64,000 nucleotides of DNA from Dermatophagoides farinae. Lineage: Eukaryota; Arthropoda; Arachnida; Sarcoptiformes; Pyroglyphidae. Each line of letters starts with the position of its first letter. Within the stretch, counting starts at the first letter, position 1. The DNA lies in NCBI RefSeq assembly GCF_024713945.1, contig NC_134681.1:2294001-2358000 (forward strand), given 5' to 3'. Below, piece by piece: positions 13,000-26,335 of this stretch. Made by a program: the position numbers and the translations under genes. Below the pieces are notes generated by a model. That model ran no database searches, was not told the origin of the DNA, and was given only the letters and a program-made list of their open reading frames with translations.

Positions 13000-15900
13000 G
13001 TGTGCGATTCCCGCTCATTCAATGATCTGGATTGAATAATAATGATGATGATGATTCTGTCCATTTTTATTTCATATCTATGGCTATATAATGGAAATTT
13101 ATTTTTTTTTTTGCCCACCAGAACCAATCATAATGATGATGGCCCGAAATTTTTTTTTTCATTTCAAATCATTCGGGTATTATAAAATTGATAAAAAGAA
13201 TCGAATCAAATGAAATGAAAACAAAAAAATTCTGTAAAATTCTGAACCTATAATCATCCCATACATACACACACGCAGACAGACACGCTGGGCACATCTA
13301 TAGAATTCGAAAAACACAAAAAAAAACACACGCACAGCAAATTCTGGAAAGTAAAAATAAAAAAAAAGTTCAACGTTTCAAACTTGAAATAATGAAAAAA
13401 AAAAATTGAAGCAGCAGCCACTGCTGCTGCTGCTGCTGAATTTGTGTCCATTGCACAGTCGCTTTTCTATTCATGAATGAATTTTCCGATTCCAAATCTA
13501 AAGCCTGACATTCAATTCAAATTCAAATGATGATGATGATGCTACTAGGTTTTTTTTTTGTTATATTTTTTTGAGTTTTTTTTTGAAACTTTTTTATCAT
13601 CATCATCATCATCAACATTCAAACGACGACAACGACAATTGAAACTATATAATGGTGAAAAAAAAAGTTTTTTGTTGTTGTTGTTGTACCAAACTACTTT
13701 TTTCAAACATATAGAAGAAGAATAAATCAATAAATCCTGGATTCTTGTGTTTTTTTTTCTTTTTGATTTTGACAAGAATTTGTGGAACAAACAAACAAAC
13801 CAAAAATGAAATTGAAAAGAATTGACGATGTCGCGTGTGTCTGTGTGTGTGTGTGTGTGTTGAATTGAATGGAAAAGCTTTTTCTTTTTTTTTTTTTTTA
13901 CTCTCGATTCTGGTTTTCGTTTGTCAATGTGTCGATGTTGGTTGAATGTTTATTTTTTTTCTATAAAATTTTTGACATTTCATAATAATAACGATGATGA
14001 TGATGATGGTGAATTTTTGGCTCGTTGAACCGAGAGAACGAGAAATAACATATCCGGTCATTTTCAGCCAAATAAAATTGGCCTACAAATGAAATGAATT
14101 TCCGTAATCTTGTGGAAACAAAATATTATACATTTCAAAATTGGTTGTAATTAATTTTTATTTTTTGTTCAATGAAAAAAAAGAAGTGGTGGTGGTGGTG
14201 GCAATTTCATTTTCTTTACCACTTTATTATTGGTTCACTTTGTTGTATTGGATGAAACAAGAAAAAAAAATTACGGTTTCATTTTTTTTTTTACTCCCCT
14301 TTTCGTTGACCATCTGGTGCAATGGAATCAAAAAAAAATTCTGTAGATTTTTTTTTCGTTTTGTTTTGTTACTACAGAATTCTCGGCAAACGAAGCGTAA
14401 AAGTATTTCAACCAGAATTAAAGAAAATTGGTTAGATTGTTCGTGTTTTTTTTGTTTTTTTTTTATTTCATTCGATCAACGAACACGGAAACAATGAAAT
14501 GGTCAAGTCATTTTGAAAATTAAAAATTAAAATTTTCCTTTTTCGTTTGTTTCGGTCAACGATCGGTCAACCGAATATAACAAGAATAAGTGACCTCGCT
14601 CAGTGGATTCTCTTGGAAATATCAAGGGACAAATTTTTTTTCCCATTTCTCGTAGACTTTAAAATAGTAGAATGAACAAATGAATGAATGTAGGACAAAC
14701 CAGAAATCAGAGAAATTTTTTTTTGTTTTGTTTTTTATTTCACAAAAAAAAATTATCATATGAATATAAACCAGAAAAAAAACAAATGGACAAATGGACA
14801 AATGTTTCACGCCTCAATTTTTTTTTGTGTTTGCCACCAATTTCAATTTCGAAACAAAAAGAGCCACCAGTCTAATAAATCACCATAATTATGGTGAATC
14901 AGACAAAAAAATGAAAATAATTTTCAAACAAAAAATCCTGTTAATAATAATAATTCAAATTTGTTTCAAATCAATCAATTTTCAATTCAATTCAATCAAT
15001 CGATGATTGCGCTGTTGAAAATTGATTTTGAATAAACAAAAACAACAACAACAACAACAACAACAAATTCGGATCAGTAGTAAAAAAATAAAAATAATGC
15101 AAAACACCAGCCATGCCAGTAGTAGTGAATAGCAGCAGCTGCATTTTTTTTCCCCAATCCACAAATGTCCAGTTGAAACGACAACACATTTGAATACTGG
15201 ACCCTAAGGTCCAGCAGTGTGCTTGTATGTGAATATAATAATAATAGTTATTTATATAAAACGCGTGCCAGACCAGAGACTGACTGGCCGTCTGACTGTG
15301 TGTGTGTGTGTGTGTGTGTATTTGAATGTTCCAGATTTTTTTTCAAATTTTCTCTTTTCATTTTTTTTTATATTTTCATTATTATTTCACGCATCGTTAT
15401 AATAATAATATGCTCGCCTGTCCATGTGTCTGGCTTGACCATTGGCCATTGGCTATTTGAATCTTACTTTTGGTCTTAGAGATTAGATTGAGAGAAAGAG
15501 AGAGTGAAAAAAAAATTTTTTCAACTTTGGTTTCCATACTGATATTTTGGTCATTATTTTATCACTGGTGTATGGGTGTTTACTATGATGAAAATTGGTT
15601 AAATCATCGATGATCTAAATGACTTTTTTTTATTTGATTCTTTTCTGAGTTTCTCATATATGTTATATATAGATGTGAAAAATGTATGAATTCTGGCCAG
15701 ATTGAAATAAGAAATAGAAAGAAAAAAAACCTATCATTATCGGTAATGGCCTACTGTCCACAATCACCATCATCACATTTGCTGCTATTGCATTTGGAAT
15801 TGCAATTGATGATGATAATAATAATAATCATCATCATCGTGATGATGATTGGTGATGAAACCAAATATTTTTTTTTTTTCATTAGATTCTCTTTTCGCAT

Positions 15901-18202
15901 ACAATTCCGTTACAATTATCCAGGAAAAAATATTACTTCAAATTGTAATTCTACATATCTGTCTGTGTGTATGTGTGTGTGTGTGTATGTAATAACCATA
16001 TATATGTTTAGAATGAAAGAAAATAAGATGAAGATGAAGTAAATTCAATTTTTTGTTGTTGTTGTTGTTGTTAGATATTGAATCTATACTACCATTATAT
16101 CGATTATTTCATTCTCTCTCTCTGTGTATGGGTTTGGATGTGACATTTTTACCATCATCATCTCACTTTGTGTGTGTGTGTATGCAATATATGTTTCCAA
16201 ATATCAAATAACATTCCTTTCTTTATGTTTTTATTTTTTGCTTTTCACATTTTGCAAATTGTCATCATCATCATCATCATGGTAATAATGATTATGATGA
16301 TGATGATGATGATTGTGTTTATTATTATTATCATCATCATCGTCTAGCAAAAAAAAATCGTTCATTTTCATTGTTTGCATCAAAAAAAAAAAAAAAAAAA
16401 ATGAAATAAGAGAGAGCGAGAGAAATCCAATTCATATTTTCAATGTTTTTTTGTTGTTGTTGTTGTACTAGCCGTTGGTTGTCGTTATTTGTTTGTTTGT
16501 TTCAATATCAGATTTATATATTTTTTTTTTTTTTTGTCGATCGATAAAACAAATCATCAACAGTATTTAGCAATTAGCAACAATCGTATTGATTTTGAAA
16601 TGAAAAACAATCATTTTCAATACCAAATGTCATCATCATCATCATCATCTATAGACTATAGTTATAATCAAAACGTATCAATCAAAAAATTTGATCATCA
16701 TCATCATCATCATCATCAACGATTCATTTCTTGATTCCAATCGATTCCATTTCGAATGAAATAAAAAAAACGATGTGAATAGAATTTTGAATTGCCATCC
16801 ACCATCTTATCCATCTATCTAATTCTAATATTTATGTATATATGTGATTATTACGAAAAATGCTAACGATCGATACTATCGATACTTGCTGATGTGAATA
16901 CTTAATAAACACAGTTATATATTATATTATTCATCACAATATGTATTGCAACAAGAGGGAGAGAGAGAATAATGACTACAGGTCTAGTGATACTGGACAG
17001 GAATTTGAAAATCGAAATGAGAAAAAAAAATTGTTTCAAAAAAAACAGCAAACGAAACGAAATTAAACGAAAAGAAAGAAACGGAAACTCATTGAACTCA
17101 TCATCAAATGATGACTTTAATATATTAACAATTCTCTCTGTGTATGTGTGTGTGTGTGTCTTTTTAAATAGAAAAGCAAAGATGGATAACGATAGATAGA
17201 TAGATTGAGAAATCAAATCAAATCGTTGAAAATTGAACAGAAATTTTTTTTTTTTGGTACCAACAATAACAACAACAACAGCAACAGCAACAACAACAAT
17301 CATCTTGATTCAGACGATTTGATCGAATCGAATCAAATTAAATTGGAAATTGCCTTGCTTTGATCGATATATATGTGATTATTGAATGTGAAAAAACAGA
17401 CACACACACACACACAAGGGAAATAACAAAAATAGAAAAAAAAATAAATTTAATTCAACTTTCCAATGAAAATGTAAAAATGAAGAGCAAAGCGACTAAA
17501 AAAAAAAGAAGAAAAATTCTGGACAGTTCCAAAAAAAAAAAAAAACATTCAGAGAGATAGAAAGTGAGGGGTCGAATACAAACAAACAAACAAAAAAATT
17601 TGGAAAAATTTTGTTTTTGAAGAATGTGCACAGAAAAACTCTCAATTAAGATTAGTGGATTCAATTTTTTTTATATATATATAGGATTTAAAAATGAAAA
17701 TGAAAATTTTCGTTTCAATTTTTTTCTTTTTTTTTTTGATTCTCAATGTGCATCGTTATTATAATCTTGCTACTATCATACCAACAACGATGATGATGAT
17801 GTGATCCATTGTGATTTTAGCACAAGCGAAAGCATACACACATACACACACACACCACGTCCTGCTGCGTTTGTTATGTTTCGTTCCAATTGGAACGTAC
17901 CAAATCAAAACTATAGCTTATTTTGTATCAAATGTTATTGTATTGGCCATACAATGTGATGGAGGATGCGGCCCGGCTATTACTGGAAAATATAGCCAAT
18001 GATGTTGATTATGATGATTGTGAATGTTTTAAAGTTTTTTCAACAAAATGAAAATTCAATTTTAAAAAATTGAATTGCTCCGCCTTTATTTTTGTTGAAA
18101 TAAATTTTTTTTTTCAGATGATTCTATTCCGGTGACACGCCCGATAAATAATGGGTGAATTGTATCGTTATTTCAATTTTTTTTGTTTGTTTGTTTGTTT
18201 TT

Positions 18203-18207
<5 letters not shown>

Positions 18208-18235
<28 letters not shown>
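18208..18235. repeat. (CA)14 microsatellite
   Basis: About 28 bases of near-perfect CA dinucleotide, one of dozens of CA/TG tracts in the window. Confidence 0.9.
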
Positions 18236-18238
<3 letters not shown>

Positions 18239-20848
18239 TACCCTCCTTTTTGGACTATCGTTTTTTGACAAATTTTTTTCCTCTTCTCATTTCTGGAAAT
18301 TGCAATTTTTCTTCATTCTACTGTTTTCTTTCCATGTTTCCAAATAATAAAACACACACACAAACGCACACACTAATAGTGAGAAGAATGTAGCAGCAAA
18401 TGAATGGATGAAAATGAAAAAAAAAATTGAAACTCAAAACCAACGATGATCGGTTTGGCTATGGTGAACTGGAATCGCATGTGCCGCATTGCAACAAACA
18501 AACAAAATCAGCAGCAAAAAAAAAGTTGATTTTTTTTCATTCGAAAACTCAAACTCGAAAAAAAAATTTTTTTTTGGCAATGCGCATCACATTGCACACA
18601 AAAACAAGAATCGACAAAAAAAATGAAATCCAGAAATGTAAAAAAAAATTCATTTTTTTTTCGCAAATTCTGCGGCTGCCTGAAATTTTTTTCATCATCA
18701 TCATCATTCAATGTGTGTTTAACAATGAAAAAAAAAAATTTTATTTTTCACTGCTGTTGATGGAACAGTTGAAACAGCTTTACAACAACAACAACAACCA
18801 GCCAGAGAGACCAGAAAGAGAGTGAGATTGAAGCCAGGCCCCTTTTTTTCATCTATTATTGAATGTGGATCTGGACCATTGTGTGTGTGTATTTTAGAAA
18901 ATGCGTGGTTTAGTCTTACACAATTCAAAATGTCTGTGTGTGTGTGTGTGTGATGGGTTCTATGATTGCTGGTTTTTTTTTTGAATGTTTCGATTCTCTT
19001 GCCAACACTAACATAGAAGAACTATCATTTTTTTCGGTTATTTGAAATTTTTTTTTTCAGTTTTCATTTCATTATAAAATCAACATTTTCATTTGGAAAA
19101 AATTTCATTATTTGATCGGTCGTTCATCGGTGATTCGATTCAACATCATTTTCGATTCATCGATTCGGATTCTTTTTGGCGACTGAACTTGTGTCTGTGT
19201 GTGTGTGTGTGTGTGCGTTTTGTTTTTGGCGCCAAACGTTTTTCCAATCACCGATTCATGCAAGCAGCAAATGTGGATTTTTTTCCATTGTCGATTATGA
19301 TGATTTTAAAATTTTTAAACTGTCTGATTTATCTGTAAAATAAAAATGAAAAAAAAGAAGGAAAGAAATCCTTGTGGTGGTGGTGGTGGTAAGTAGTTTG
19401 ATTTCCTCACATCAGTGCTTAATTCATTGATTTTTTTTCTGTTTTGCCAAAACATCCAGAAAATGATGAATAATGACCATCATCATCATCATCATCATCG
19501 GTTATGATTGATTCTGGACTGGATACTTGATTGAATCGACAATGACTTGACTCGAACTCGATATGTACAGCAACTGTAAAAATTCTTTTTTCTTCTTGTA
19601 AATAAATTGTACAAAAAAAAACAGATGTAAATATTTTATTTCATTGAAAAAATCCATGAAAAAAAAATTACAAAAATCTGGAAAACAAGCCTAATGAGCG
19701 CGATATCAAAAAAAAAAAACCAACGACAACAACCAACAACCAATAATTTGTAATTGAATAAAATTCTGTAAACAAATATGAAAAATTTATAGTTGATTCG
19801 AAATAAAACTAAAAAAAAAAAAAAATTCTGTAGACATTAGTTTCATACACTCACAAACACAGACAAACACAAAATTTCTGTTTTATCCATTTTACTATGC
19901 AACTGATATTATATCAATCTGATATTATGATTATTCCGAAATAAATAAAACAAAACATTTCAATCCATGTAAATGTTTATCTCATTTCATAAGTCGAACT
20001 GAAGATTGAAATTTTTTTTTTTTTTTTGATTAAAAAAAATCAAGCTTTTATCGCCATCTATCGATCGAATAAGAAATTATTTCACCAAATTCAATGAAAG
20101 AGAATGCAAAAAAAAAAAAATATGTAAGAAAAACCTGTTGGTCATTTAAAAAATCATCAACAACAACAACAATAACAACTACGATTAGTAGTATATCATA
20201 TTATATAAAAGTTTCTGAACAATCATTATAACAACAACAACAACAACGCCAACAACAACAATAAAGAAAGAAATGAATGAATATCATTTCTAAACGAAAT
20301 TGTACTATGCGTGTCTGTTGTATTTATATACAATGAATGATTGTTCAAACCTAATGGACAATGACGATCATCATCATCATCGTCTTTGTCAGCATCACGA
20401 AAATGAATAATAATAATGATGATGATGACGATGACGATGATGATAGTAATGTTTTTGATGTCGAATATCGTCGTACCATTGTATTTTTTTATGATCCAAA
20501 AAAATGCTGTTCCATCATCATCATCATCATCGAGGTAATCTCATTGACAACCATCACCACCACCACCACCACCACCATCACTGCAAGCAGCAGCAGCAGC
20601 AATGGAAAACAAGTGTTTTTTTTCAATGAATTTCAATATTAAAAAAAAATGCAATTCCTAGTGGCATTAGCTGAGCTTTTTTTTGCTGTTTTAAATTTCT
20701 TTTTTTTTCTCTCTCGTTCTCAATCTCATTCTCTATAACACATTATTATCCATAATGTTTTTTTTGTGTGTGTGGATCCATTTTGGAACTAAAGTGCAAC
20801 ATAATTTTGAGGAAAAATCAAAGAAAGAAAGAAAAATGATAATGATCC

Positions 20849-20854
<6 letters not shown>

Positions 20855-20879
<25 letters not shown>

Positions 20880-20880
20880 A
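20855..20880. repeat. (GA)13 microsatellite
   Basis: Twenty-six bases of uninterrupted GA dinucleotide. Confidence 0.95.
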
Positions 20881-21505
20881 CAAACATTTTATATGATGAC
20901 AACAATAATTCGAACGTTGATTTTTCAGATTTCTGAATTGCTCATTGTTCAAAAATTCATATTTTCTCTCTCTATCTCTCTCTGTGTGTGTGTGTGTGAC
21001 TCAACAATCATCAATGATGTCTGATCATATGATTTTTTTTTGTTTTGTTTTCAAAACAATCAATGATCGATGATGATTGACATGAAGAAAATGGCAACAA
21101 ACACCTGATTTTTGTTTCTGATTTCTTTCGTTTTTTTTCTTCTTCTGAAATTGATTGACATATATTTCGTTTTTTTTTCATCTTTTGATGAATTTGCACC
21201 TGTGCCTGTGTTTGTGTGTGTGTGTGTGTGTGTGCGTTTGTTTGTTTGTGTATCAAAAGTAGAGCTAACCTGAACAAATCATTCAACCATAACCAACCAG
21301 TGAAACAACGACAAAAAAAAACAAAAACAAAGATTACCTAGTTGAAATTGTCAATTGTACCTGTGTGTGTGTGTGTGTGTGTTTGTATTATTTTTTTTTA
21401 TTGTCATTTGCAACTAATTGTCCAGAAAAAAATATTGTTACTCTAAAATACAATCGTTTGGTTTCTTTGGGTGTTAGCCAGCCATTCAGCAAGTCAGCCA
21501 GTCAT

Positions 21506-21536
<31 letters not shown>

Positions 21537-21641
21537 TTACCTGTGTGTTCCAAATTTATTTTTCAGCTGTTGTTTTTATTCGATTGATTTATTGTTGAAA
21601 CAACGATCCTAAACAACGTGGACAACGACCATCATACGACG

Positions 21642-22727
21642 ATGGAAGATCAAACATTTTTATTCAAAGTTATATTGATTGGTAATTCTGGTGTCGGTAA
21701 AACGTGTTTAGCAAGACGTTTTATTCAAGGCGAATTTCCCGTAAATAAAGGTGCAACAATTGGTGTGGATTTTATGATTAAACCAATGATTGTAAATGGT
21801 ATGTAGTGTTTTGTTTTGTTTTGTTTTTTTTCGAAAGTGAAAAAAACTACTACATTTTTTTAGATGAACAAAAAAAAAAAAAAAAATACACCCACACTAT
21901 ATACATTAATTAACATTTTTTTTAACGAAAATAAAAAATTTATTCATATTCATTTCATTTCATTTACCTTGATTTTGTTGATAATTTTTTTTCCGATTAA
22001 AATCTTTCACTTTTATTACACCCACTCATACACATACACAGGTATACGTGTTAATCTACAGCTCTGGGATACAGCAGGTCAAGAACGTTTTCGTGCCATA
22101 ACGCAATCATATTATCGTAGTGCACATTGTTTAGTACTAGTATATGATATATCATCACAGCCATCATTTGATTCCTTATCACAATGGTGTCGTGATATTG
22201 AAAATTATACCACCTGTATGTATTGTATTCATTGATCGATTGGTTTGTTTACACAATCAATCAAACAAATCTAAAAAAAAAAATGTTTTTTTTTTTACTA
22301 ATCATTTTCTGCATATTTCATTTCAGCATCACTAGATGGCGGTACACACGTACTACAAGTTTTAGTTGGTAATAAATGCGATAAAGAATCCGAAGTACCG
22401 ACCAAAGTTGGTGAACAATTTGCTAATAATCATAATTTCGATATGTTTATGGAAACTTCTGCATTACAATTGGATAATGTTAATCAATTATTTCAAGATA
22501 TTGCACAACGTTTAGTGGAACGTAAATTATCAACAATGCCACCAACGATTGATTCAAAACAAACCAATAATCATCATCAAAATGGTAATAATCATACCTC
22601 ATCATCATCATCATCAACAACAACAAATAATATATTAATGAATGGATCAATTACCGGTGCATTTCGTTTACAGAATCTATCACCAACCATACAAAGAATA
22701 CGAACAAATTGTTGTTCATCAAATTGA
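21642..22727 (+). CDS. Rab30: Rab30-type small GTPase (243 aa, three exons)
   Basis: The exons are 21642-21798, 22042-22215 and 22327-22727. Both introns (243 and 111 bp) are GT-AG and frame-preserving. The ATG at 21642 gives the usual short Rab N-terminus; a GTG 24 bp upstream is in frame but not needed. Motifs: P-loop GNSGVGKT (residues 14-21), switch I with T39 in [14 protein letters not shown] (62-67), NKCD (126-129), ETSA near 160, and a C-terminal Cys pair (239-240, ending CCSSN) for double prenylation. [11 protein letters not shown] and [10 protein letters not shown] are typical of Rab30, a Golgi-associated Rab. Oddities: a short insertion with Asp-Gly-Gly just before beta-strand 5 (about 111-117); SAL in place of the usual SAK in the G5 box; and a C-terminal hypervariable region lengthened by His/Asn/Ser/Thr runs. 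The family is certain and the Rab30 subtype is likely. Confidence 0.9.
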
Positions 22728-22838
22728 AATTTTTTATTCTTTTGTTGTTGTTGTTGTTATTTTTTCTTTATTAAAAGGTGGCAGCACTTTCTTCAATTTA
22801 AATTATTATAACCAACGAATCAGATCAGTACCATTGTA

Positions 22839-22844
22839 AATAAA
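22839..22844 (+). promoter_or_regulatory. Candidate poly(A) signal of the Rab30-like gene
   Basis: AATAAA lies about 112 bp after the stop codon. Confidence 0.45.
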
Positions 22845-24515
22845 TGTATTGTGTATTGTATAACAAAGGGAATGAATTTTACACATCTCAAATTGCAATT
22901 TATTATTTTGTTGTTGTTGTTGTTGTTCACTGTAAATTTGAACAAACAAAAAAAAAACTTTGTTCGTTTACTGATAAACAAAGAAAAGCAAAAAAAAAAA
23001 AAAAAAAATAAAACTTTCATGGCCATTTCGAGTGGATAAAGTTTTTTGTGTTTATTTTACTTCTGCTGCTGCTGCTACTGCTATTTATATACTGTTTAAA
23101 ATGAATGAATGAAAATAAATCTTTTTTTTTCTCTCTGGTCGCCAAATGATTTATAAAACACGCAATCATCAGTTTTTTTTTTGGTGAAATTAAATTCAAT
23201 TAACCATTTAAAGTAATATCAGAGTAGTCTCGTTTCATTCTGGTGATTATTTTCATTTTTTTTTTTTTTTTGATTTCAAACTGATCATCTGAAAACAAGA
23301 TTCATTTGAAATTGTTGAAAATAATTTATTATCATCATCATCATCGATTGTCACCCGTACAAGAAAAAATTTTTATTTTTTCCATGATTCTAATGGCTTT
23401 AATAATGATATTCACTGTTTCCGGTGGATAGAATGTGTATGTGTGTGTGTGGTGTGGGTGTGTGTGGAATCCAGTTGAACGGAAATAGCATTGAAGCAAA
23501 AAAAAAAAAATACAATGAAAAATGAAATCAAGACCCACACAACAACAACAATAATGACAATGACAATGACAAAATTGGCCACGCACACACACACACATAC
23601 ACACACAGACACATTCTATTCACAAACTTTATCTGTTTCTTTATCACTGATATATTCTAAAAGTTAAAATGATGGATAATGATGTTGGAATGTTGATAAT
23701 CAACAAGCAAAAACAAGAATCAGAAAGAAAATAAAAATGGGAAAAACTTTTTATTTCAAGAAAATGAAAGTTTTTTTTTCCCGTTGTTGAAAAAAAGCTT
23801 TCTCTCATCAACTCCACTTTTGCTCTTTTCATAAACAATCCATAATTAGTCAGCAACAACAACAACAACAACAAAAGCATAAACATCTGATTTTCAAAAA
23901 AAAAAAAAAAAAATGATGAGACAAACTGATGGTTGACACTCTTTAGTATAGTAGATTATAGTTGAAAAGAGAACAAAAAAAACACTAATAAAAACACACA
24001 CGCTCACACTATAATCATCATCATTATCCTAATCATCATCAATGTGTTTACATCCGGAATGAAAAAAAAAACAACAACAACAACATTTTGTGGTAATTTA
24101 ACAAGGATATTTAACTAAAAAGAAAGAGCAAAAATTAACAATATATAGCCACGATAACAACAACAACAACAACAACAATAATGATAAAATGTTTTGATGG
24201 CCAAAAATAAACAAACTGAAAAAAAATTTGCTGTGTTGTGTTCCATGTTTCAATGGATATTGGAAATTTACCACTAAAAACTACCATTGCTTAAAACTAG
24301 TGAAAAAAAAATGCAATTGGCCAATGGAACAAATGAATGAATAAAATTCGTTTTTTTTTCTTTGCTAATGAATCAATTCTCAATTGGTCGTCTTTTAATC
24401 ATCATCATCATCGGCGTCGTCGTTTGGTTTTAAATTGATTTTTCTTGAATGCATAAAACAAGAAAATAAACGATCATTTCGATTCAACTCAGCCATACTG
24501 ATGAACTAAACAAGC

Positions 24516-24550
24516 AAAACAAAACAAAACAAAACAAAACAAAACAAAAC
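24516..24550. repeat. (AAAAC)n pentanucleotide repeat
   Basis: About seven head-to-tail copies of a five-base unit. Confidence 0.9.
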
Positions 24551-26180
24551 ACATTAGAAATGTCTGAAATAAATTCAAATTCCCAAATGTCCCAAATGAA
24601 ATCGTTGTTGTTGTTGTTGTTGTAGATATTATCGTTGATTGAAATAAACAAAAAGAATGAATCAATCGAACCAAACAAGAAAAAATCCAAATGAAATTCC
24701 ATTTTGTTTTCAGAATATTTTAACACTTAAAGAATCAAGAACAACAGAGAAAAAAAATTAGACCAATGAAAAGAAATTCTTAATGATTTTAGCACAAATC
24801 TATGGTCGATGTTTTTGTTGTCGTTTTCAATTTCTCACTTGAATTGATAATTCTTCATCCGGACCCGTACAATCTAATATTTTCGATTCAATATTTGAAA
24901 CACTGACGGTTGTCGTCATAGTCATTATTTTCGAAAACAAAAAAACAAAAAACAAAACAAAACAAACACACATCCGATCACGAATGATGAACAGAAAATT
25001 GAAATGGAAAAAAATCCCAGAAACAGAATCGAAGAAAGAACAAAAAAAAAAATTAAAGATTACTTCCTACAACAACAACAACATCGAAAACAGAAGAGCA
25101 GATAATTTTTACGATCTGTTTGACATCTTAATCATCATTAACATTATCATCATCATTGAATCATAAAAAATAAATGGCATAATAATAATCATCATTAACA
25201 ATGGAAATAGTAACAACAACAACAACAACAACAGCAACGAATGTTTTCACATGTTATGGATACGTAGAAAGAAAGAAAGTAATCATGATGATAATGTGTT
25301 TGTGTGTTTATATTATTATCGTTATATTGCAGTTATTCCATTGTTTTTTTTTGTTTTATTACATTTCTTATTCTGTAGGTTTTTTTTCCTCTGTTCGTTG
25401 AAAAAAAACCTACAGAATCTCATTATCCTTTTATACGCTATTTCTTTGTTTCATCATTTGACGTATGTGTAAAGAATGAGGTGTGAGTGAGTGAGTGAGT
25501 GAATGAGTGAATTTTTTTTTTTTTTGAATTCAAATATCTTGATCTTATATTATACAGTTGAATGATTCAATTAATTTTCAATCAGAGAGCTTTTTTTAGA
25601 CTTGAAATGGTTCACGATTAGGGTTGATCATCATGTGATGTTTTTTTTTGTTTTTTTTGTATACGACAGGCTGCCACGAGAGCCAACACTTTTTTATGCA
25701 TGCTCAGTCTGTCAGTCTGATGTATTAAAATTTTTCAATACATCAACATCAAAAACATTTGAGAATTCAGTCTTAATTATGGCCAATATTAATTCTATCG
25801 ATCCAAAGACTGTTTGTCATTTTTCATCCAACTGTTGAACACATGGAGCTGATAATTTCTAGTTTAGCCAATACTTTTACAACATGGAATATATAACATG
25901 GAACAATTTTATTCATTGAAATTAATGACAAAATTATCATTTTTTTTGTTTTTATAAATCATATAATTCAATTCAATTTATATATAATTGTTGGCAATTA
26001 TAACAAAAAAAAAAAAACATAAGGGACAATGCCGCGCGTGAATGTGGACCATCATTTCGAACATCTATTGGCTCAGAAATGGAACCAGGATGATAATGTT
26101 TCAGCCGTTTTATGTGATTGATAAAATTTTTTTTTTTTTGAAATCTTTTCAATCTCGATAGATTCGTTGTATTTTCAATT

Positions 26181-26186
26181 TTTATT
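26181..26186 (-). promoter_or_regulatory. Candidate poly(A) signal of the four-pass membrane protein gene
   Basis: AATAAA on the minus strand, about 150 bp downstream of the stop at 26336. Confidence 0.35.
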
Positions 26187-26335
26187 TGCTTCCAATAAAA
26201 ATATGGTATATAGGCTTTTCTTTCTTTTTTTTTTGCACGATAAAAATTCAATTCACAATAGACTTGAAATACAATATATATAGCTGGTAATCTTGATCAC
26301 TTTCATTTTCATTTTTTTTTCTTTGGGCAATAATT

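Larger units (their letters stand above)
13000..21641. other. Gene desert, microsatellite rich (part 2), leading to the Rab30-like gene
   Basis: No supported gene was found. Simple repeats dominate, including (CA)n at 18208-18235, (GA)n at 20855-20880, and (TG)n at about 21207-21232, 21363-21381 and 21511-21534. Small structured spots are a 7-bp-stem hairpin CTGGACC-CTAA-GGTCCAG at 15197-15214 and the palindrome CGTTCCAATTGGAACG at 17882-17897. The last few hundred bases may hold the promoter and 5' UTR of the Rab gene, but no clear core promoter was recognised. Confidence 0.6.
22728..26335. other. Intergenic, simple-repeat rich
   Basis: After the Rab 3' UTR the region holds (CA)n/(TG)n tracts (23437-23463, 23583-23606), (CAA)n, and an (AAAAC)n array at about 24516-24550. 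Two less repetitive spots have short frames that look slightly protein-like, 25657-25838 (+) and 26020-26125 (-); see findings. Near the right end, TTTATT at 26181-26186 is AATAAA on the minus strand and may end the four-pass membrane protein transcript. Confidence 0.55.
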
